From the NCBI RefSeq assembly GCF_005434945.1, contig NZ_SKCH01000023.1:1-57756 (forward strand): a stretch of 57,756 nt of DNA, read 5' to 3'. Below are positions 37,826-48,497 of this stretch, one piece after another; position 1 is the stretch's first letter, and each line of letters opens with the position of its first letter. Source of the DNA: Prescottella subtropica (GTDB lineage: Bacteria; Actinomycetota; Actinomycetes; Mycobacteriales; Mycobacteriaceae). A program made the position numbers and the translations under genes. The notes beneath the pieces are model-generated. The model was given only the letters and a program-made list of their open reading frames with translations, was not told where the DNA came from and ran no database searches.

Positions 37826-39391
37826 ATGACGACACAGAAGCAGCGAGACCCGGCCGGTCGGGTCCGGACCCTCCCCGGCCGGGTGCTGGCGGGCGTACTG
37901 GCCGCCGGCGCGGTGCTGGGCGTGGGGGAGTTGGTCGCGGTGCCGATCGGTTCCGCCTCGTCCCCGTTCTTCGCGGTCGGGGCCACGACGGTGGACCGGA
38001 GCCCGGCGTGGGCGCGGGAGTTCGCGATCACCACGTTCGGCACCGACGACAAACCCGCCCTGTTCCTGGGCATGACCGCCCTGATCGTGGTGCTCGCGGC
38101 CGTCGCGGGTGTCGTCGAGCGAACCCGGCGCCCGTACGGCAGCGCGATCCTGCTCGCACTCGGTGGGGTCGGGGTCTACGCCGCCGCGACGCGCCCCGGC
38201 GCCACGGCCGCGTCGGTGCTGCCGACCGTCGTCGGGGTCGCCGTCGGGATCGCGGCGCTGCGTCTGCTCACCGTCCGATCTCGCGGACTTGACGAACCGG
38301 ACGCGACCGGCGACAGCATGTCGCGGCGCCGGTTCCTGGTCCTCGCCGCGACGGTCGCGGCGGGAGCCGCGGCCGCCGGAGCGGCCGGGCGGCGTCTCAC
38401 CGCGACGCTGGCGGGGGCGATCCGGGATCGGGCCGCGTTCCTGATCCCGTCGGTGGCGGCCGCGGACCGGGCCCGGCCCGTCCCGCCGGGCACCGATGTC
38501 GCGGTCCCCGGCGGCACCCCGTTCGTCACCGGGAACGACGACTTCTACCGCATCGACACGGCACTGCAGGTCCCCATGCTCACCACCGCCGACTGGAGTC
38601 TGCGCATCCACGGCATGGTGGATCGCGAGAGAACGCTGCACTGGGACGATCTCGTGGCGCGGACACCGATCGAACGCACCGTGACGCTCACGTGCGTGTC
38701 CAACGAGGTGGGCGGCAACCTGGCCGGTAACGCCACCTGGACCGGTTATCCGATCGCCGACCTGCTCGACGAGGTCGGTGTGTCGTCGGACGCGGACATG
38801 CTGCTGTCCACGAGCGTCGACGGATTCACGATCGGCACCCCGATCGCGGCCCTGCGGGACGGCCGTGACGCGATCCTCGCGGTGACGATGAACGGGCAGC
38901 CGCTGCCCTTCGAGCACGGCTACCCGGTGCGCCAGGTGGTGCCCGGCCTGTACGGTTTCGTCTCCGCCACCAAATGGGTCGTGGACTGGGAGATCACCCG
39001 TTTCGATCGGGCTCAGGCCTACTGGACGCGGCGCGGATGGGCGGCGCAGGCGCCGATCAAGACGGCGTCCCGGATCGACGTACCGGCGTCGTTCGCGCGG
39101 ATCGCGGCGGGGGAGACGATTGTCGCGGGCACCGCGTGGGCGCAGCACCGTGGCATCGCCCGGGTCGAGGTCCGCGTCGACGGCGGACCGTGGCAGGACG
39201 CGATCCTCGCACCCGAATACTCGACCGACACGTGGCGGCAGTGGAAGTGGCGGTGGCAGGCGGCACCGGGAACCCACACCTTGCAGGTGCGGGCAACGGA
39301 CCGCGACGGCGCAGTGCAGACCGAGGAGCGTGCCGCACCGGTGCCGGACGGCTCCAGCGGCTGGCACACCCGCTCGGTGACCGTCATGTGA
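37826..39391 (+). CDS. membrane-anchored molybdopterin-dependent oxidoreductase
   Basis: A 521-residue protein. Residues about 20-155 hold four transmembrane segments. A twin-arginine-like motif follows internally (SMSRRRFLVLAATVAAGAAAAG, about residue 160-180) and would insert the last helix. The external part has a sulfite-oxidase-like molybdopterin domain with the Mo-ligand Cys in TLTCVSNEVGGNLAGNATWTGYPI, and a C-terminal Mo-co dimerisation/Ig-like domain (GIARVEVRVDGGPWQDA, WRWQAAPGTHTLQVRATD). Electron donor or acceptor is not evident. Probably SigK-controlled. Its 3' end overlaps rskA by 8 bp, convergently. Confidence 0.9.
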   Translation: MTTQKQRDPAGRVRTLPGRVLAGVLAAGAVLGVGELVAVPIGSASSPFFAVGATTVDRSPAWAREFAITTFGTDDKPALFLGMTALIVVLAAVAGVVERTRRPYGSAILLALGGVGVYAAATRPGATAASVLPTVVGVAVGIAALRLLTVRSRGLDEPDATGDSMSRRRFLVLAATVAAGAAAAGAAGRRLTATLAGAIRDRAAFLIPSVAAADRARPVPPGTDVAVPGGTPFVTGNDDFYRIDTALQVPMLTTADWSLRIHGMVDRERTLHWDDLVARTPIERTVTLTCVSNEVGGNLAGNATWTGYPIADLLDEVGVSSDADMLLSTSVDGFTIGTPIAALRDGRDAILAVTMNGQPLPFEHGYPVRQVVPGLYGFVSATKWVVDWEITRFDRAQAYWTRRGWAAQAPIKTASRIDVPASFARIAAGETIVAGTAWAQHRGIARVEVRVDGGPWQDAILAPEYSTDTWRQWKWRWQAAPGTHTLQVRATDRDGAVQTEERAAPVPDGSSGWHTRSVTVM

Positions 39392-40136
39392 GTGTGACCA
39401 CGACGATCGGATTCCCGGTCGGCAGGGCCGATCCGCTGCCCGGTTCGACAGTGACCGCGAGGGAGATGGCCGTGTCCAGGTCCGGCACCACCTCACCGCC
39501 GGGCGGCGGCATCGTGTCGGCGCTCATCGTCCCGGCCGAGCGCGGTTCGCCGGCCGCGGACAGGAACCACATCTGGTAGACGTGGCCCGCCGGGGGCGGC
39601 GGCACGTTCGACATCGACACGACGACGGCATCGGACCGGGCAGAGGAACTGAGCGTGATGGTGCCGCCGGCGACGTCCGTGGTGACCGTCCGGGCGTCGG
39701 GGTCGGCGAGGACCTGCTCGACGGTCGGCGCCGACGGGGTGTGCTCGAGTTGGCGTACGGCGATCCCGGCGCCCACCCCGACCACGACGACGGCCGCGGC
39801 TGCGGCGACGGCGCGGCCCAGTCGCCGCCGACGACGCGCACGCCGGTCCGCGAGGTCGTCGCGGGGGGCGCCTGCCGGTGCCGGCGCGGCCTCGATCGCC
39901 CGCAGCAGCCGGCCCCGGAGCTCGGGGGGTGGTGCGTCGGCGTCCCGGGACGTCACCCGCGCCATCGTCTCGTGGACGCCGGACACGATCCGGGCGAACT
40001 CCTCGGCCGTGGCGGCGCTCGCCGCGTCTAGGCGCCCGGTGATCGTGGCCCGTTCGGTATCGGAGACGGCGTCGAGCGCGAACGGGTAGGCGAGGTCGAT
40101 CAGGTCCTGCTCGTCGTCGCTGCGGTGGTCAGGCAT
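39384..40136 (-). CDS. rskA: anti-sigma-K factor RskA
   Basis: A 250-residue single-pass membrane protein. The N-terminal cytoplasmic anti-sigma domain (YPFALDAVSDTERATITGRL and following) should bind SigK; a basic RRARRRRRLG stretch precedes the transmembrane helix (about residues 108-127). The outer RskA domain contains PPPPAGHVYQMWFLSAAGEPRSAG. Control is expected through regulated proteolysis. Start overlaps the sigK stop by 8 bp. Confidence 0.92.
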   Translation of the reverse strand: MPDHRSDDEQDLIDLAYPFALDAVSDTERATITGRLDAASAATAEEFARIVSGVHETMARVTSRDADAPPPELRGRLLRAIEAAPAPAGAPRDDLADRRARRRRRLGRAVAAAAAVVVVGVGAGIAVRQLEHTPSAPTVEQVLADPDARTVTTDVAGGTITLSSSARSDAVVVSMSNVPPPPAGHVYQMWFLSAAGEPRSAGTMSADTMPPPGGEVVPDLDTAISLAVTVEPGSGSALPTGNPIVVVTLT

Positions 40137-40734
40137 CGGTGTTCACCCCCAGACAGTTCTTCAGTCGGATCAGGCCGTCGCGGATGCGGGACTTGACGGT
40201 GGGCAGGGCCACCTCGAGATGGTCGGCGACCTCGCGGTAGGTGCGGCCGCCGTAGTACGCGAGACCGATCGCCTCGCGTTGCGTGTCGGTGAGCGTCCCC
40301 AGGCAGTCGGCGACCTGCTGTTCGTCGAGGCGCTGTTCGACCTCCTCGGACACCGTGTCGTGATCGCGTCCGAGGTGGGTCGCGCCGTATACGTGGTTGC
40401 GGTCCGTCGCCGACTGTTCGGCACGCACCCGGTCCACGCTGCGGTGATGGGTCAGAGTCATCAGCCATCCGATCGGGCTTCCCAGGGCGGGGTCGTACTG
40501 CTGCGCCGCCGCCGTCCACACCTGCAGATACACCTCCTGGGTGATCTCCTCGGCCAGCGCCGGGTTCCTCAGGACGCGGGCCGCGAGACCGAACACCCGG
40601 GCACTCGTGTGGTCGTAGAACTCGGCGAACGCGTCACGGTCTCCGCCGGCGACCGCACCGAGCAGCTCGGCGAGCACCGCGGGAGAGGGAGCCCGGTGCC
40701 CGGTGCCGGTGCCGAGCCGGTGGGGACCGTCCAT
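40129..40734 (-). CDS. sigK: ECF sigma factor SigK
   Basis: A 201-residue ECF sigma factor. Region 2 reads FAEFYDHTSARVFGLAARVLRNPALAEEITQEVYLQVWTAA; region 4 reads LGTLTDTQREAIGLAYYGGRTYREVADHLEVALPTVKSRIRDGLIRLK. Gene order sigK-rskA matches mycobacteria, and two candidate SigK promoters lie 2.9-3 kb away between the fasciclin and oxidoreductase genes. ATG 40734 is the first start consistent with the family length. Confidence 0.92.
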   Translation of the reverse strand: MDGPHRLGTGTGHRAPSPAVLAELLGAVAGGDRDAFAEFYDHTSARVFGLAARVLRNPALAEEITQEVYLQVWTAAAQQYDPALGSPIGWLMTLTHHRSVDRVRAEQSATDRNHVYGATHLGRDHDTVSEEVEQRLDEQQVADCLGTLTDTQREAIGLAYYGGRTYREVADHLEVALPTVKSRIRDGLIRLKNCLGVNTDA

Positions 40735-40821
40735 GCTCGAATCGTTTCATACTCCTGATTCGGAGCTGCGGGCGTCGTGGATCGGTGCCCGGACGGCGGC
40801 CCGGCCGCGGCCGTTTCGTCA

Positions 40822-40875
40822 TCGATTCCGGTGACCGGGGCGCGGTAAACTGGCCCGGCCGGGTGTAAGCCCGGC
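40822..40875 (+). promoter_or_regulatory. possible gltB promoter and leader hairpin
   Basis: A TAAACT -10 (40846-40851) has a weak TCGATT -35 18 bp upstream. The expected transcript start falls at a perfect 6-bp hairpin GCCGGG-TGTAAG-CCCGGC (40858-40875), 24 bp before the gltB GTG. The -35 is poor, so confidence is limited. Confidence 0.35.
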
Positions 40876-40899
40876 GACCTTCCGGTGTGGAGGTGTTCG

Positions 40900-43800
40900 G
40901 TGCTTTTTTCCCGGCAACCCGATTCCCGTGCCGCTGCCGCGGGGCTCTACACCCGCGATACCGAATCGGATTCGTGCGGTGTGGCGATGGTCGCGGACGT
41001 CCACGGCCGCCGTTCGCATGCGATCGTCGAGGACGCCCTGCTGGCGCTCGAGAATCTCGAGCATCGCGGTGCCGCCGGCGCGGAACCCAACAGTGGTGAC
41101 GGTGCGGGCATCCTGATCCAGCTGCCGGGCGAGTTCCTGCGCGGGCTCGCCGACGCGGAGTCCGGCATCGACCTGCCCGCACCGCTGCCCGACGGCCGCG
41201 AGACGTTCGCGGCCGGCATCTGCTTTCTGCCGCAGGACCCCGCCGACCGGGAGTCCGCGCGGGCCCGGGTCCGGGACATCGCCGGCCGGGAGGGCATCGA
41301 GATCCTCGGCTGGCACGCCGTCCGGGTCGACCCGGACGGCGCCGACGTCGGCGCGTCGGCCCGCTCGTGCATGCCGCACATGAGCTACCTGTTCGTGACC
41401 GCGGCCGGGGCGCCGTGCGGCGGAATCGACCTGGACCGGCGGGTGTACGGGCTCCGCAAGCGGGTCGAGCAGACCCCCGACGGCGGTCCCGCAACGGGTG
41501 TCTATCTGCCGTCGCTGTCGAGTCGGACGCTGGTGTTCAAGGGCATGCTCACCACCGAACAGTTGCCCCGGTTCTTCCCGGAACTACGCGACCCGCGGAT
41601 GTCGAGTGCCATCGCGCTCGTCCACAGCCGGTTCTCCACCAACACGTTCCCGTCGTGGCCGCTGGCGCACCCGTTCCGGTACGTCGCCCACAACGGGGAG
41701 ATCAACACGGTGTGCGGCAACCGGAACCGGATGCGGTCGCGGGAAGCACTGCTCGGGTCGGCGCTCCTCCCCGGGGAGCTCGAGCGGCTGTTCCCGGTCT
41801 GCACCCCGGACGCGTCGGATTCGGCGTCGTTCGACGAGGTGCTCGAGTTGCTGCATCTCGGGGGCCGGTCGCTGCCGCACGCGGTGCTCATGATGATCCC
41901 CGAATCGTGGGAGAACCATGCGGCGATGTCCGACGAGCTGCGCGCCTTCTACCAGTTCCATGCGTCGGTGATGGAGCCGTGGGACGGTCCGGCGTGTGTG
42001 ACGTTCACCGACGGCACCGTCGTCGGCGCGGTCCTGGACCGCAACGGGCTGCGTCCGGGACGGTGGTGGCACACCTCCGGTGGGCGGGTCGTGCTGGCGT
42101 CGGAGGCGGGGGTGCTGCCGATCCCGCAGTCCGAGGTGATCGAGAAGGGCCGGCTCGAGCCGGGGCAGATGTTCCTCGTCGACACCGCGGCCGGGCGGAT
42201 CGTGCCCGACGGTGAGGTCAAGGCGGCGCTGGCCGCTCAGCACCCGTACCGGGAGTGGCTGCATGCGGGGCTGCTCGATCTGCGGTCGGTGCCGTGCCGG
42301 GGCCGGGTACCGCACGACCACGAGTCGGTGGTGCGCCGGCAGCAGGTGTTCGGCTACACCGAGGAGGAGCAGCGGGTGCTGCTCGCGCCGATGGCCACCG
42401 CCGCGGTCGAACCGATCGGTTCGATGGGCACGGACACCCCGATCGCCGTCCTCTCGCAGCGGCCGCGGCTGCTGTTCGACTACTTCGTGCAACAGTTCGC
42501 GCAGGTGACGAACCCGCCGCTGGATGCGATCCGGGAGGAGATCGTCACCTCGCTGCGCCGGGTGATGGGGCCGGAACAGAATCTGCTCGAGCCGACCGCG
42601 GCGTCGTGCCGGCAGATCGTCCTGTCGTGGCCGGTCCTCGACAACGTCGAACTCGGCAAGATCATCGACGTGAACGCGGACGGCGACTGTCCCGGGTTCG
42701 CGACCGCGGTGCTTCGGGCCCTGTACTACGCGGACAGTGGCGGCGACGGCATGGCCGAGGCGCTCGAGGAGTTGCGGGAGGCGGCGAGCGCCGCGATCGG
42801 GAACGGCTACCGGACGCTGGTGATCTCGGACCGGGACTGCGACCATCTGCGGGCGCCGATCCCGTCGCTGCTGGCGGTGTCCGCCGTCCACCACCACCTG
42901 GTGCGGACCAAGGAACGCACCAGGGTGGCGCTCGTCGTCGAGTCCGGGGACGCCCGCGAGGTGCACCACATCGCGATGCTCATCGGGTGCGGCGCGGCCG
43001 CCGTCAACCCGTACCTGGCGATGGAGTCGATCGAGGACCTCGTCGACGAGGGGGAGCTGACCGGGATCGAGTCGCCCGTCGCGGTCCGCAACTATCTGAC
43101 CGCGCTCGGCAAAGGCGTGCTCAAGGTGATGTCCAAGATGGGGATCTCGACCGTCGGATCCTATACGGCAGCACAGGTTTTCGAGGCCGTCGGGCTGTCC
43201 CCGGAGGTGGTCGGCGAGTACTTCACCGGCACCGTGAGCCGGCTCGGCGGCGTCGGACTCGACGTGCTGGCCGACGAGGTGGCCCGCCGGCACCGGGTCG
43301 CCTATCCGGAGAATCCGACGTCGACGGTGCACCGGCGGCTCGACGTCGGCGGCATCTACCAGTACCGCCGGGGCGGCGAGCTGCATCTGTTCACTCCCGA
43401 GACGGTGTTCCTGCTCCAGCACGCCACCCGCACCGGCCGCGACGACGTGTTCGACCGGTACTGCGCCGAGGTGGACCGGCTGTCCGCCGAGGGCGGCACA
43501 CTGCGCGGATTGTTCGAGGTGCGTCGCGGTGTGCGCGACCCGGTGCCACTCGACGAGGTGGAGCCCGTCGAGGCGATCTTCCCGCGGTTCAACACCGGCG
43601 CGATGAGCTACGGGTCGATCTCCGCGGAGGCGCACGAGACGATCGCGGTCGCGATGAACCGGATCGGCGGTCGCTCCAATTCGGGGGAGGGCGGCGAGGA
43701 CGTCGACCGGTTGTACGACCCGTCGCGGCGCAGCGCCGTCAAACAGGTCGCGAGCGGACGGTTCGGGGTGACCAGCGACTACCTGGTCAACGCGTCCGAC

Positions 43801-45492
43801 ATCCAGATCAAGATGGCGCAGGGCGCCAAGCCCGGGGAGGGCGGGCAGCTGCCCGCGTTCAAGGTGTATCCGTGGATCGCGAAGACCCGGCACTCGACAC
43901 CCGGGGTGGGGTTGATCTCCCCGCCGCCGCACCACGACATCTACTCGATCGAGGATCTGGCGCAGCTGATCCACGATCTCAAGAACGCCAACGAGCGGGC
44001 CCGCGTGCACGTCAAGCTGGTCAGTTCGGTGGGGGTGGGCACGGTCGCGGCGGGCGTGAGCAAGGCGCACGCCGACGTGGTCCTCATCTCGGGGCACGAC
44101 GGGGGCACCGGGGCGTCGCCGCTGACGTCGCTCGAACACGCAGGCCTGCCGTGGGAGATCGGGCTCGCCGACGCGCAGCAGACCCTCGTCCTGGGCGGGC
44201 TGCGGGACCGGATCACGATGCAGTGCGACGGCGGTCTGCGCACCGCCCGCGACGTCGTCGTGGCGATGCTGCTCGGGGCCGAGGAGTTCGGCTTCTCCAC
44301 CGCCCCGCTCATCGTGGCCGGCTGCATCATGATGCGGGTGTGCCACCTCGACACCTGCCCGGTGGGGGTCGCCACCCAGAACCCGGAACTGCGGAAACGG
44401 TTCACCGGGAAACCCGAGTTCGTCGAGGAGTTCTTCCGGTTCGTCGCAGAGGGGGTGCGCCGGTATCTCGCCGACCTCGGGTTCCGCAGCGTCGACGACG
44501 CCGTCGGGCACCCGGAACTGCTCGGGACGGCGGCCGGGGTGGCGCACTGGAAGAGCCGCGGCCTGGACCTGGGACCGATCTTCGCGGCGACCGCACCGGT
44601 GTCCGGGGACGGCGTCGTGCAACGGCGGCGGGTCCGCGACCAGGACCATGGCCTCGACGTCGCGCTGGACCGCACCCTGATCCAGTTGGCCGAGGGGGCG
44701 CTCGAGGACGCGTTGCCGGTGCGGCTCGACCTTCCGGTCCGCAACGTCAACCGGACCGTCGGCACCCTGCTCGGCTCGGAGGTGACCCGCCGTTACGGCG
44801 CCGCCGGACTGCCCGACGACACCATCCGCGTCCGTCTCGAGGGCACCGCCGGGCAGTCGCTGGGCGCGTTCCTGCCGCCCGGCATCACGATCGACCTCGT
44901 CGGTGACGCCAACGACTATGTGGGCAAGGGGCTTTCGGGTGGTCGGATCGTGGTCCGGCCCGCCGACGACGTCCTGTTCCTGCCCGAGACGCAGGTGATC
45001 GCCGGCAACACGCTGCTGTACGGGGCCACCGGCGGCGAGGCCTACTTCCGCGGCCGGGTCGGGGAACGGTTCTGTGTCCGCAACTCCGGTGCGCTCGCGG
45101 TCGCCGAGGGCGTCGGCGATCACGCCTGCGAGTACATGACCGGGGGACGGGTCGTCGTGCTCGGCCCGACCGGGCGGAACGTGGCGGCCGGCATGTCCGG
45201 TGGAATCGCGTTCGTCCTCGACGTCGACCCCGACAAGGTCAATGCGGCGATGGTGCGGTTGCAGACACCCGGCGCCGAGGACCTGCAGTGGCTGCGGACG
45301 GTGGTCGAGCAGCATCTGCGCTGGACGGGATCGACCGTCGCGGCGTCGGTGCTCGCCGACTGGCCGCGCCGCTCGGCCCTGTTCACCAAGATCATGCCGA
45401 TCGACTACGAGCGGGTCCTCGAGGCGACCCGCACGGCGCGGGCCGGTGGCCTCGACGTCGACACCGCGATCATGGAGGCGGCTCGTGGCTGA
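40900..45492 (+). CDS. gltB: glutamate synthase, large subunit
   Basis: A 1530-residue enzyme that transfers the amide of glutamine to 2-oxoglutarate. A 25-residue propeptide precedes the catalytic Cys26 ([10 protein letters not shown]), which becomes the N terminus. The glutaminase domain runs to about residue 430 ([22 protein letters not shown]), then a central domain, then the FMN/synthase domain ([26 protein letters not shown]) with the 3Fe-4S cysteines in [15 protein letters not shown], and a C-terminal beta-helix ([10 protein letters not shown]). GTG 40900 has GGAGG at 40889-40893. Overlaps gltD by 8 bp. Confidence 0.97.
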   Translation: MLFSRQPDSRAAAAGLYTRDTESDSCGVAMVADVHGRRSHAIVEDALLALENLEHRGAAGAEPNSGDGAGILIQLPGEFLRGLADAESGIDLPAPLPDGRETFAAGICFLPQDPADRESARARVRDIAGREGIEILGWHAVRVDPDGADVGASARSCMPHMSYLFVTAAGAPCGGIDLDRRVYGLRKRVEQTPDGGPATGVYLPSLSSRTLVFKGMLTTEQLPRFFPELRDPRMSSAIALVHSRFSTNTFPSWPLAHPFRYVAHNGEINTVCGNRNRMRSREALLGSALLPGELERLFPVCTPDASDSASFDEVLELLHLGGRSLPHAVLMMIPESWENHAAMSDELRAFYQFHASVMEPWDGPACVTFTDGTVVGAVLDRNGLRPGRWWHTSGGRVVLASEAGVLPIPQSEVIEKGRLEPGQMFLVDTAAGRIVPDGEVKAALAAQHPYREWLHAGLLDLRSVPCRGRVPHDHESVVRRQQVFGYTEEEQRVLLAPMATAAVEPIGSMGTDTPIAVLSQRPRLLFDYFVQQFAQVTNPPLDAIREEIVTSLRRVMGPEQNLLEPTAASCRQIVLSWPVLDNVELGKIIDVNADGDCPGFATAVLRALYYADSGGDGMAEALEELREAASAAIGNGYRTLVISDRDCDHLRAPIPSLLAVSAVHHHLVRTKERTRVALVVESGDAREVHHIAMLIGCGAAAVNPYLAMESIEDLVDEGELTGIESPVAVRNYLTALGKGVLKVMSKMGISTVGSYTAAQVFEAVGLSPEVVGEYFTGTVSRLGGVGLDVLADEVARRHRVAYPENPTSTVHRRLDVGGIYQYRRGGELHLFTPETVFLLQHATRTGRDDVFDRYCAEVDRLSAEGGTLRGLFEVRRGVRDPVPLDEVEPVEAIFPRFNTGAMSYGSISAEAHETIAVAMNRIGGRSNSGEGGEDVDRLYDPSRRSAVKQVASGRFGVTSDYLVNASDIQIKMAQGAKPGEGGQLPAFKVYPWIAKTRHSTPGVGLISPPPHHDIYSIEDLAQLIHDLKNANERARVHVKLVSSVGVGTVAAGVSKAHADVVLISGHDGGTGASPLTSLEHAGLPWEIGLADAQQTLVLGGLRDRITMQCDGGLRTARDVVVAMLLGAEEFGFSTAPLIVAGCIMMRVCHLDTCPVGVATQNPELRKRFTGKPEFVEEFFRFVAEGVRRYLADLGFRSVDDAVGHPELLGTAAGVAHWKSRGLDLGPIFAATAPVSGDGVVQRRRVRDQDHGLDVALDRTLIQLAEGALEDALPVRLDLPVRNVNRTVGTLLGSEVTRRYGAAGLPDDTIRVRLEGTAGQSLGAFLPPGITIDLVGDANDYVGKGLSGGRIVVRPADDVLFLPETQVIAGNTLLYGATGGEAYFRGRVGERFCVRNSGALAVAEGVGDHACEYMTGGRVVVLGPTGRNVAAGMSGGIAFVLDVDPDKVNAAMVRLQTPGAEDLQWLRTVVEQHLRWTGSTVAASVLADWPRRSALFTKIMPIDYERVLEATRTARAGGLDVDTAIMEAARG

Positions 45493-46990
45493 TCCGCACG
45501 GTTTCCTGCACGTGACCAAGAAGGAAGCCCGCAAACGCCCGGTCGCCGAACGCGTCCGGGACTGGCGGGAGGTGTACGCGCCGCAGTCCGCCGCCGGCCG
45601 CGCCCGCGAGGTGTCCGAGCAGGCGCGGCGCTGTATGGACTGCGGCATCCCGTTCTGCCATTCGTCGAGTGCAGGCTGCCCGCTCGGCAACCTCATCCCC
45701 GAATGGAACGACCTGGTCCGGCGCGGCCGCTGGGACGCGGCCGCCGAACGCCTGCACGCCACCAACAACTTCCCCGAGATCACCGGACGGATCTGCCCGG
45801 CACCGTGCGAGTCGGCGTGCGTGCTCGCCCTCGCCGACACCCACACCACCGGCAGCGTCACGATCAAACGGATCGAACAGACCATCGCGGACACTGCGTG
45901 GGAGAAGGGCGAGGTCGGCCCGGTGCTGCCGGCACTCAGTTCGGGACGGCACGTCGCCGTCGTCGGCTCCGGGCCGGCGGGTCTGGCGGCGGCGCAGCAG
46001 CTGACCCGGGCCGGGCACGACGTGACGGTGTACGAGCGCGACGACCGTCTCGGCGGGCTGCTGCGCTACGGGATCCCGGCGTTCAAACTCGAGAAGTCGG
46101 TGCTCGATCAGCGGCTGACCCAGATGCGGGTCGAGGGAACGCATTTCGTCCCCGAGGTGGAGGTCGGGGTGGAACTGCCGGTGCCGACGCTGATGTCCCG
46201 GTTCGACGCGGTGGTGCTCGCGACCGGCGCGCTGCGTGCCCGCGACAACCACGGTATCGAGGGCCGCGACCTCGACGGCGTGCATCTGGCGATGGAGCAT
46301 CTGGTCGCCTCCAACCGGGAATGCGAGGGGGACGGGCCGTCGACGATCACCGCCCGCGGCAAGCACGTCGTCATCATCGGCGGCGGCGACACCGGCGCCG
46401 ACTGCCTCGGCACCGCGCACCGGCAGGGCGCCCTGTCGGTGACGCAACTCGACTACCGGCCGCCGCTGCCCGCCGAACGCGACGAGGAGGCGTCGCCGTG
46501 GCCGTCGTGGCCGATGGTGCTGCGCACCACGCCCGCGCACGCCGAGGGTGGTGTACGGCGGTACGAGGTTGCGGTGCAACGCTTTCGGGGTGACATGGAC
46601 GGTCATGTCCGGTCGATGGTCCTCGCGGAGGTGCGGCCCGGACGGGACGACACCGGCCGGCGCACGTTCGAACCCGTCGGCGAGGAACTCGAATTGCCGT
46701 GCGACCTGGCGCTTTTCGCGATCGGATTCGAGGGGACCGACCGGGGGGCGCTGCTCGACGGTCTCGATCTCGACGTCAACCGGCGCGGGGTCCTGTCGTG
46801 CGGATCCGACTGGCAGACCGCCACTCCCGGCGTGTTCGTGTGTGGTGACGCACACCGCGGCGCGTCGCTGGTGGTGTGGGCGATCGCCGAGGGGCGCTCG
46901 GTGGCCCACGGCGTCGACGCGTATCTCATGGGCAATTCGGAACTTCCGGCTCCCGTGCACCCGCGGGCCCTGCCGCTGACCGTCCTCTGA
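45485..46990 (+). CDS. gltD: glutamate synthase, small subunit
   Basis: A 501-residue NADPH-dependent flavoprotein partner of GltB. N-terminal iron-sulfur cysteines lie in [20 protein letters not shown] and [13 protein letters not shown] binding is [22 protein letters not shown] binding is [18 protein letters not shown]. The C-terminal [23 protein letters not shown] completes the fold. GTG 45485 overlaps the end of gltB. Confidence 0.97.
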   Translation: MADPHGFLHVTKKEARKRPVAERVRDWREVYAPQSAAGRAREVSEQARRCMDCGIPFCHSSSAGCPLGNLIPEWNDLVRRGRWDAAAERLHATNNFPEITGRICPAPCESACVLALADTHTTGSVTIKRIEQTIADTAWEKGEVGPVLPALSSGRHVAVVGSGPAGLAAAQQLTRAGHDVTVYERDDRLGGLLRYGIPAFKLEKSVLDQRLTQMRVEGTHFVPEVEVGVELPVPTLMSRFDAVVLATGALRARDNHGIEGRDLDGVHLAMEHLVASNRECEGDGPSTITARGKHVVIIGGGDTGADCLGTAHRQGALSVTQLDYRPPLPAERDEEASPWPSWPMVLRTTPAHAEGGVRRYEVAVQRFRGDMDGHVRSMVLAEVRPGRDDTGRRTFEPVGEELELPCDLALFAIGFEGTDRGALLDGLDLDVNRRGVLSCGSDWQTATPGVFVCGDAHRGASLVVWAIAEGRSVAHGVDAYLMGNSELPAPVHPRALPLTVL

Positions 46991-47063
46991 TGCTCACCTG
47001 CGCGTCACCGGCCGTTGCCGCGCCGAATAGAGTTCGTTTCCCGAGAGGACTAGGCTTTGCGTC

Positions 47064-48482
47064 GTGACCCGACGCACGAAGATTGTCTGCACTCTAGGCC
47101 CAGCGACCGCCACCGGCGACCGTGTCCGCGAGCTCGTCGAGAGCGGAATGGACGTCGCGCGACTGAACTTCAGCCACGGTGAACACGCCGACCACGAGGC
47201 GAACTACCGCCGCGTCCGGGACGCTGCCGAGGCCACCGGCCGGGCAGTGGGCGTCCTCGCCGACCTGCAGGGACCGAAGATCCGGCTCGGACGGTTCGCC
47301 GAGGACCGCACGATGTGGGAGACCGGTGAGCAGGTCCGCATCACCGTCGCCGACTGCGTCGGCACCCACGACCGGGTGTCGACCACCTACCGGCAGCTCG
47401 CCGAGGACGCGCAGCCCGGCGACCGCCTGCTGGTCGACGACGGCAAGGTCGGACTGGTCGTCGAGGCCGTCGACGGCGACGACGTGGTGTGCCGTGTCAC
47501 CGAGGGCGGCCCGGTCTCCAACAACAAGGGCGTCTCGCTGCCCGGCATGAACGTGTCGGTACCGGCCCTGTCCGAGAAGGACATCGCCGACCTCGAGTTC
47601 GCGCTGCGCCTCGGTGTCGACTTCATCGCCCTGTCGTTCGTGCGGTCGCCCGCCGACGTCGAACTCGTCCACGACGTGATGGACCGGGTCGGCCGCCGGG
47701 TTCCGGTGATCGCCAAGCTCGAGAAGCCCGAGGCGATCGAGAACCTCGAGGCCGTCGTCCTCGCGTTCGACGCGGTGATGGTCGCCCGCGGCGACCTGGG
47801 TGTCGAACTGCCGCTCGAGCAGGTGCCGCTGGTGCAGAAGCGGGCCATCCAGATCGCCCGCGAGAACGCCAAGCCGGTCATCGTCGCGACCCAGATGCTC
47901 GAGTCGATGATCGAGAACTCGCGTCCGACGCGGGCCGAGGCGTCCGACGTGGCGAACGCGGTCCTCGACGGCGCCGACGCGGTGATGCTGTCCGGTGAGA
48001 CGTCCGTCGGCAAGTACGTGATGGAGACCGTGCAGACCATGGCGCGGATCCTCGAGGCCGTCGAGACCGACCCGGCGCGGGTGCCGCCACTCACGCACGT
48101 CCCGCGCACCAAGCGCGGCGTCATCTCCTACGGTGCCCGCGACATCGGTGAGCGACTCGACGCGAAGGCCCTGGTCGCGTTCACCCAGTCCGGTGACACG
48201 GTGCGCCGACTCGCGCGACTGCACTCGCCGCTGCCGCTGCTGGCGTTCACGCCGCTCGAATCGGTGCGCAGCCAGCTGGCCCTGTCGTGGGGCACCGAGA
48301 CGTTCCTCGTCGACCCGGTGGCCTCCACGGACCAGATGTTCACGCAGGTCGATCACGCGCTGCTGTCCCTCGGCCGCTACAACCGCGGCGACATGGTGGT
48401 GATCGTGGCCGGTTCCCCGCCCGGCACCGTAGGCTCGACCAACCTGATCCACGTGCACCGGATCGGCGAGGAAGACCACTAG
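47064..48482 (+). CDS. pyk: pyruvate kinase
   Basis: A 472-residue glycolytic enzyme. Motifs are TKIVCTLGPATATGDRVRELVESGMDVARLNFSHG, AKLEKPEAIENLEAV, VMVARGDLGVELPLEQVP, ATQMLESMIENSRPTRAEASDVANAVLDGADAVMLSGETSVGKY. The C-terminal regulatory domain is complete. GTG 47064 has GAGAGGA 14-20 bp upstream. Not overlapping gltD, so it probably has its own promoter in the 73-bp gap. Confidence 0.97.
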   Translation: MTRRTKIVCTLGPATATGDRVRELVESGMDVARLNFSHGEHADHEANYRRVRDAAEATGRAVGVLADLQGPKIRLGRFAEDRTMWETGEQVRITVADCVGTHDRVSTTYRQLAEDAQPGDRLLVDDGKVGLVVEAVDGDDVVCRVTEGGPVSNNKGVSLPGMNVSVPALSEKDIADLEFALRLGVDFIALSFVRSPADVELVHDVMDRVGRRVPVIAKLEKPEAIENLEAVVLAFDAVMVARGDLGVELPLEQVPLVQKRAIQIARENAKPVIVATQMLESMIENSRPTRAEASDVANAVLDGADAVMLSGETSVGKYVMETVQTMARILEAVETDPARVPPLTHVPRTKRGVISYGARDIGERLDAKALVAFTQSGDTVRRLARLHSPLPLLAFTPLESVRSQLALSWGTETFLVDPVASTDQMFTQVDHALLSLGRYNRGDMVVIVAGSPPGTVGSTNLIHVHRIGEEDH

Positions 48483-48497
48483 AAGGGAAACACGCGG

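Noticed and set aside
41584-45894. 1436-codon open frame on the minus strand opposite gltB/gltD
   Set aside because: It is a high-G+C antisense shadow of an unmistakable gltB; composition is biased to Arg, His, Asp and Val with no recognisable domain.
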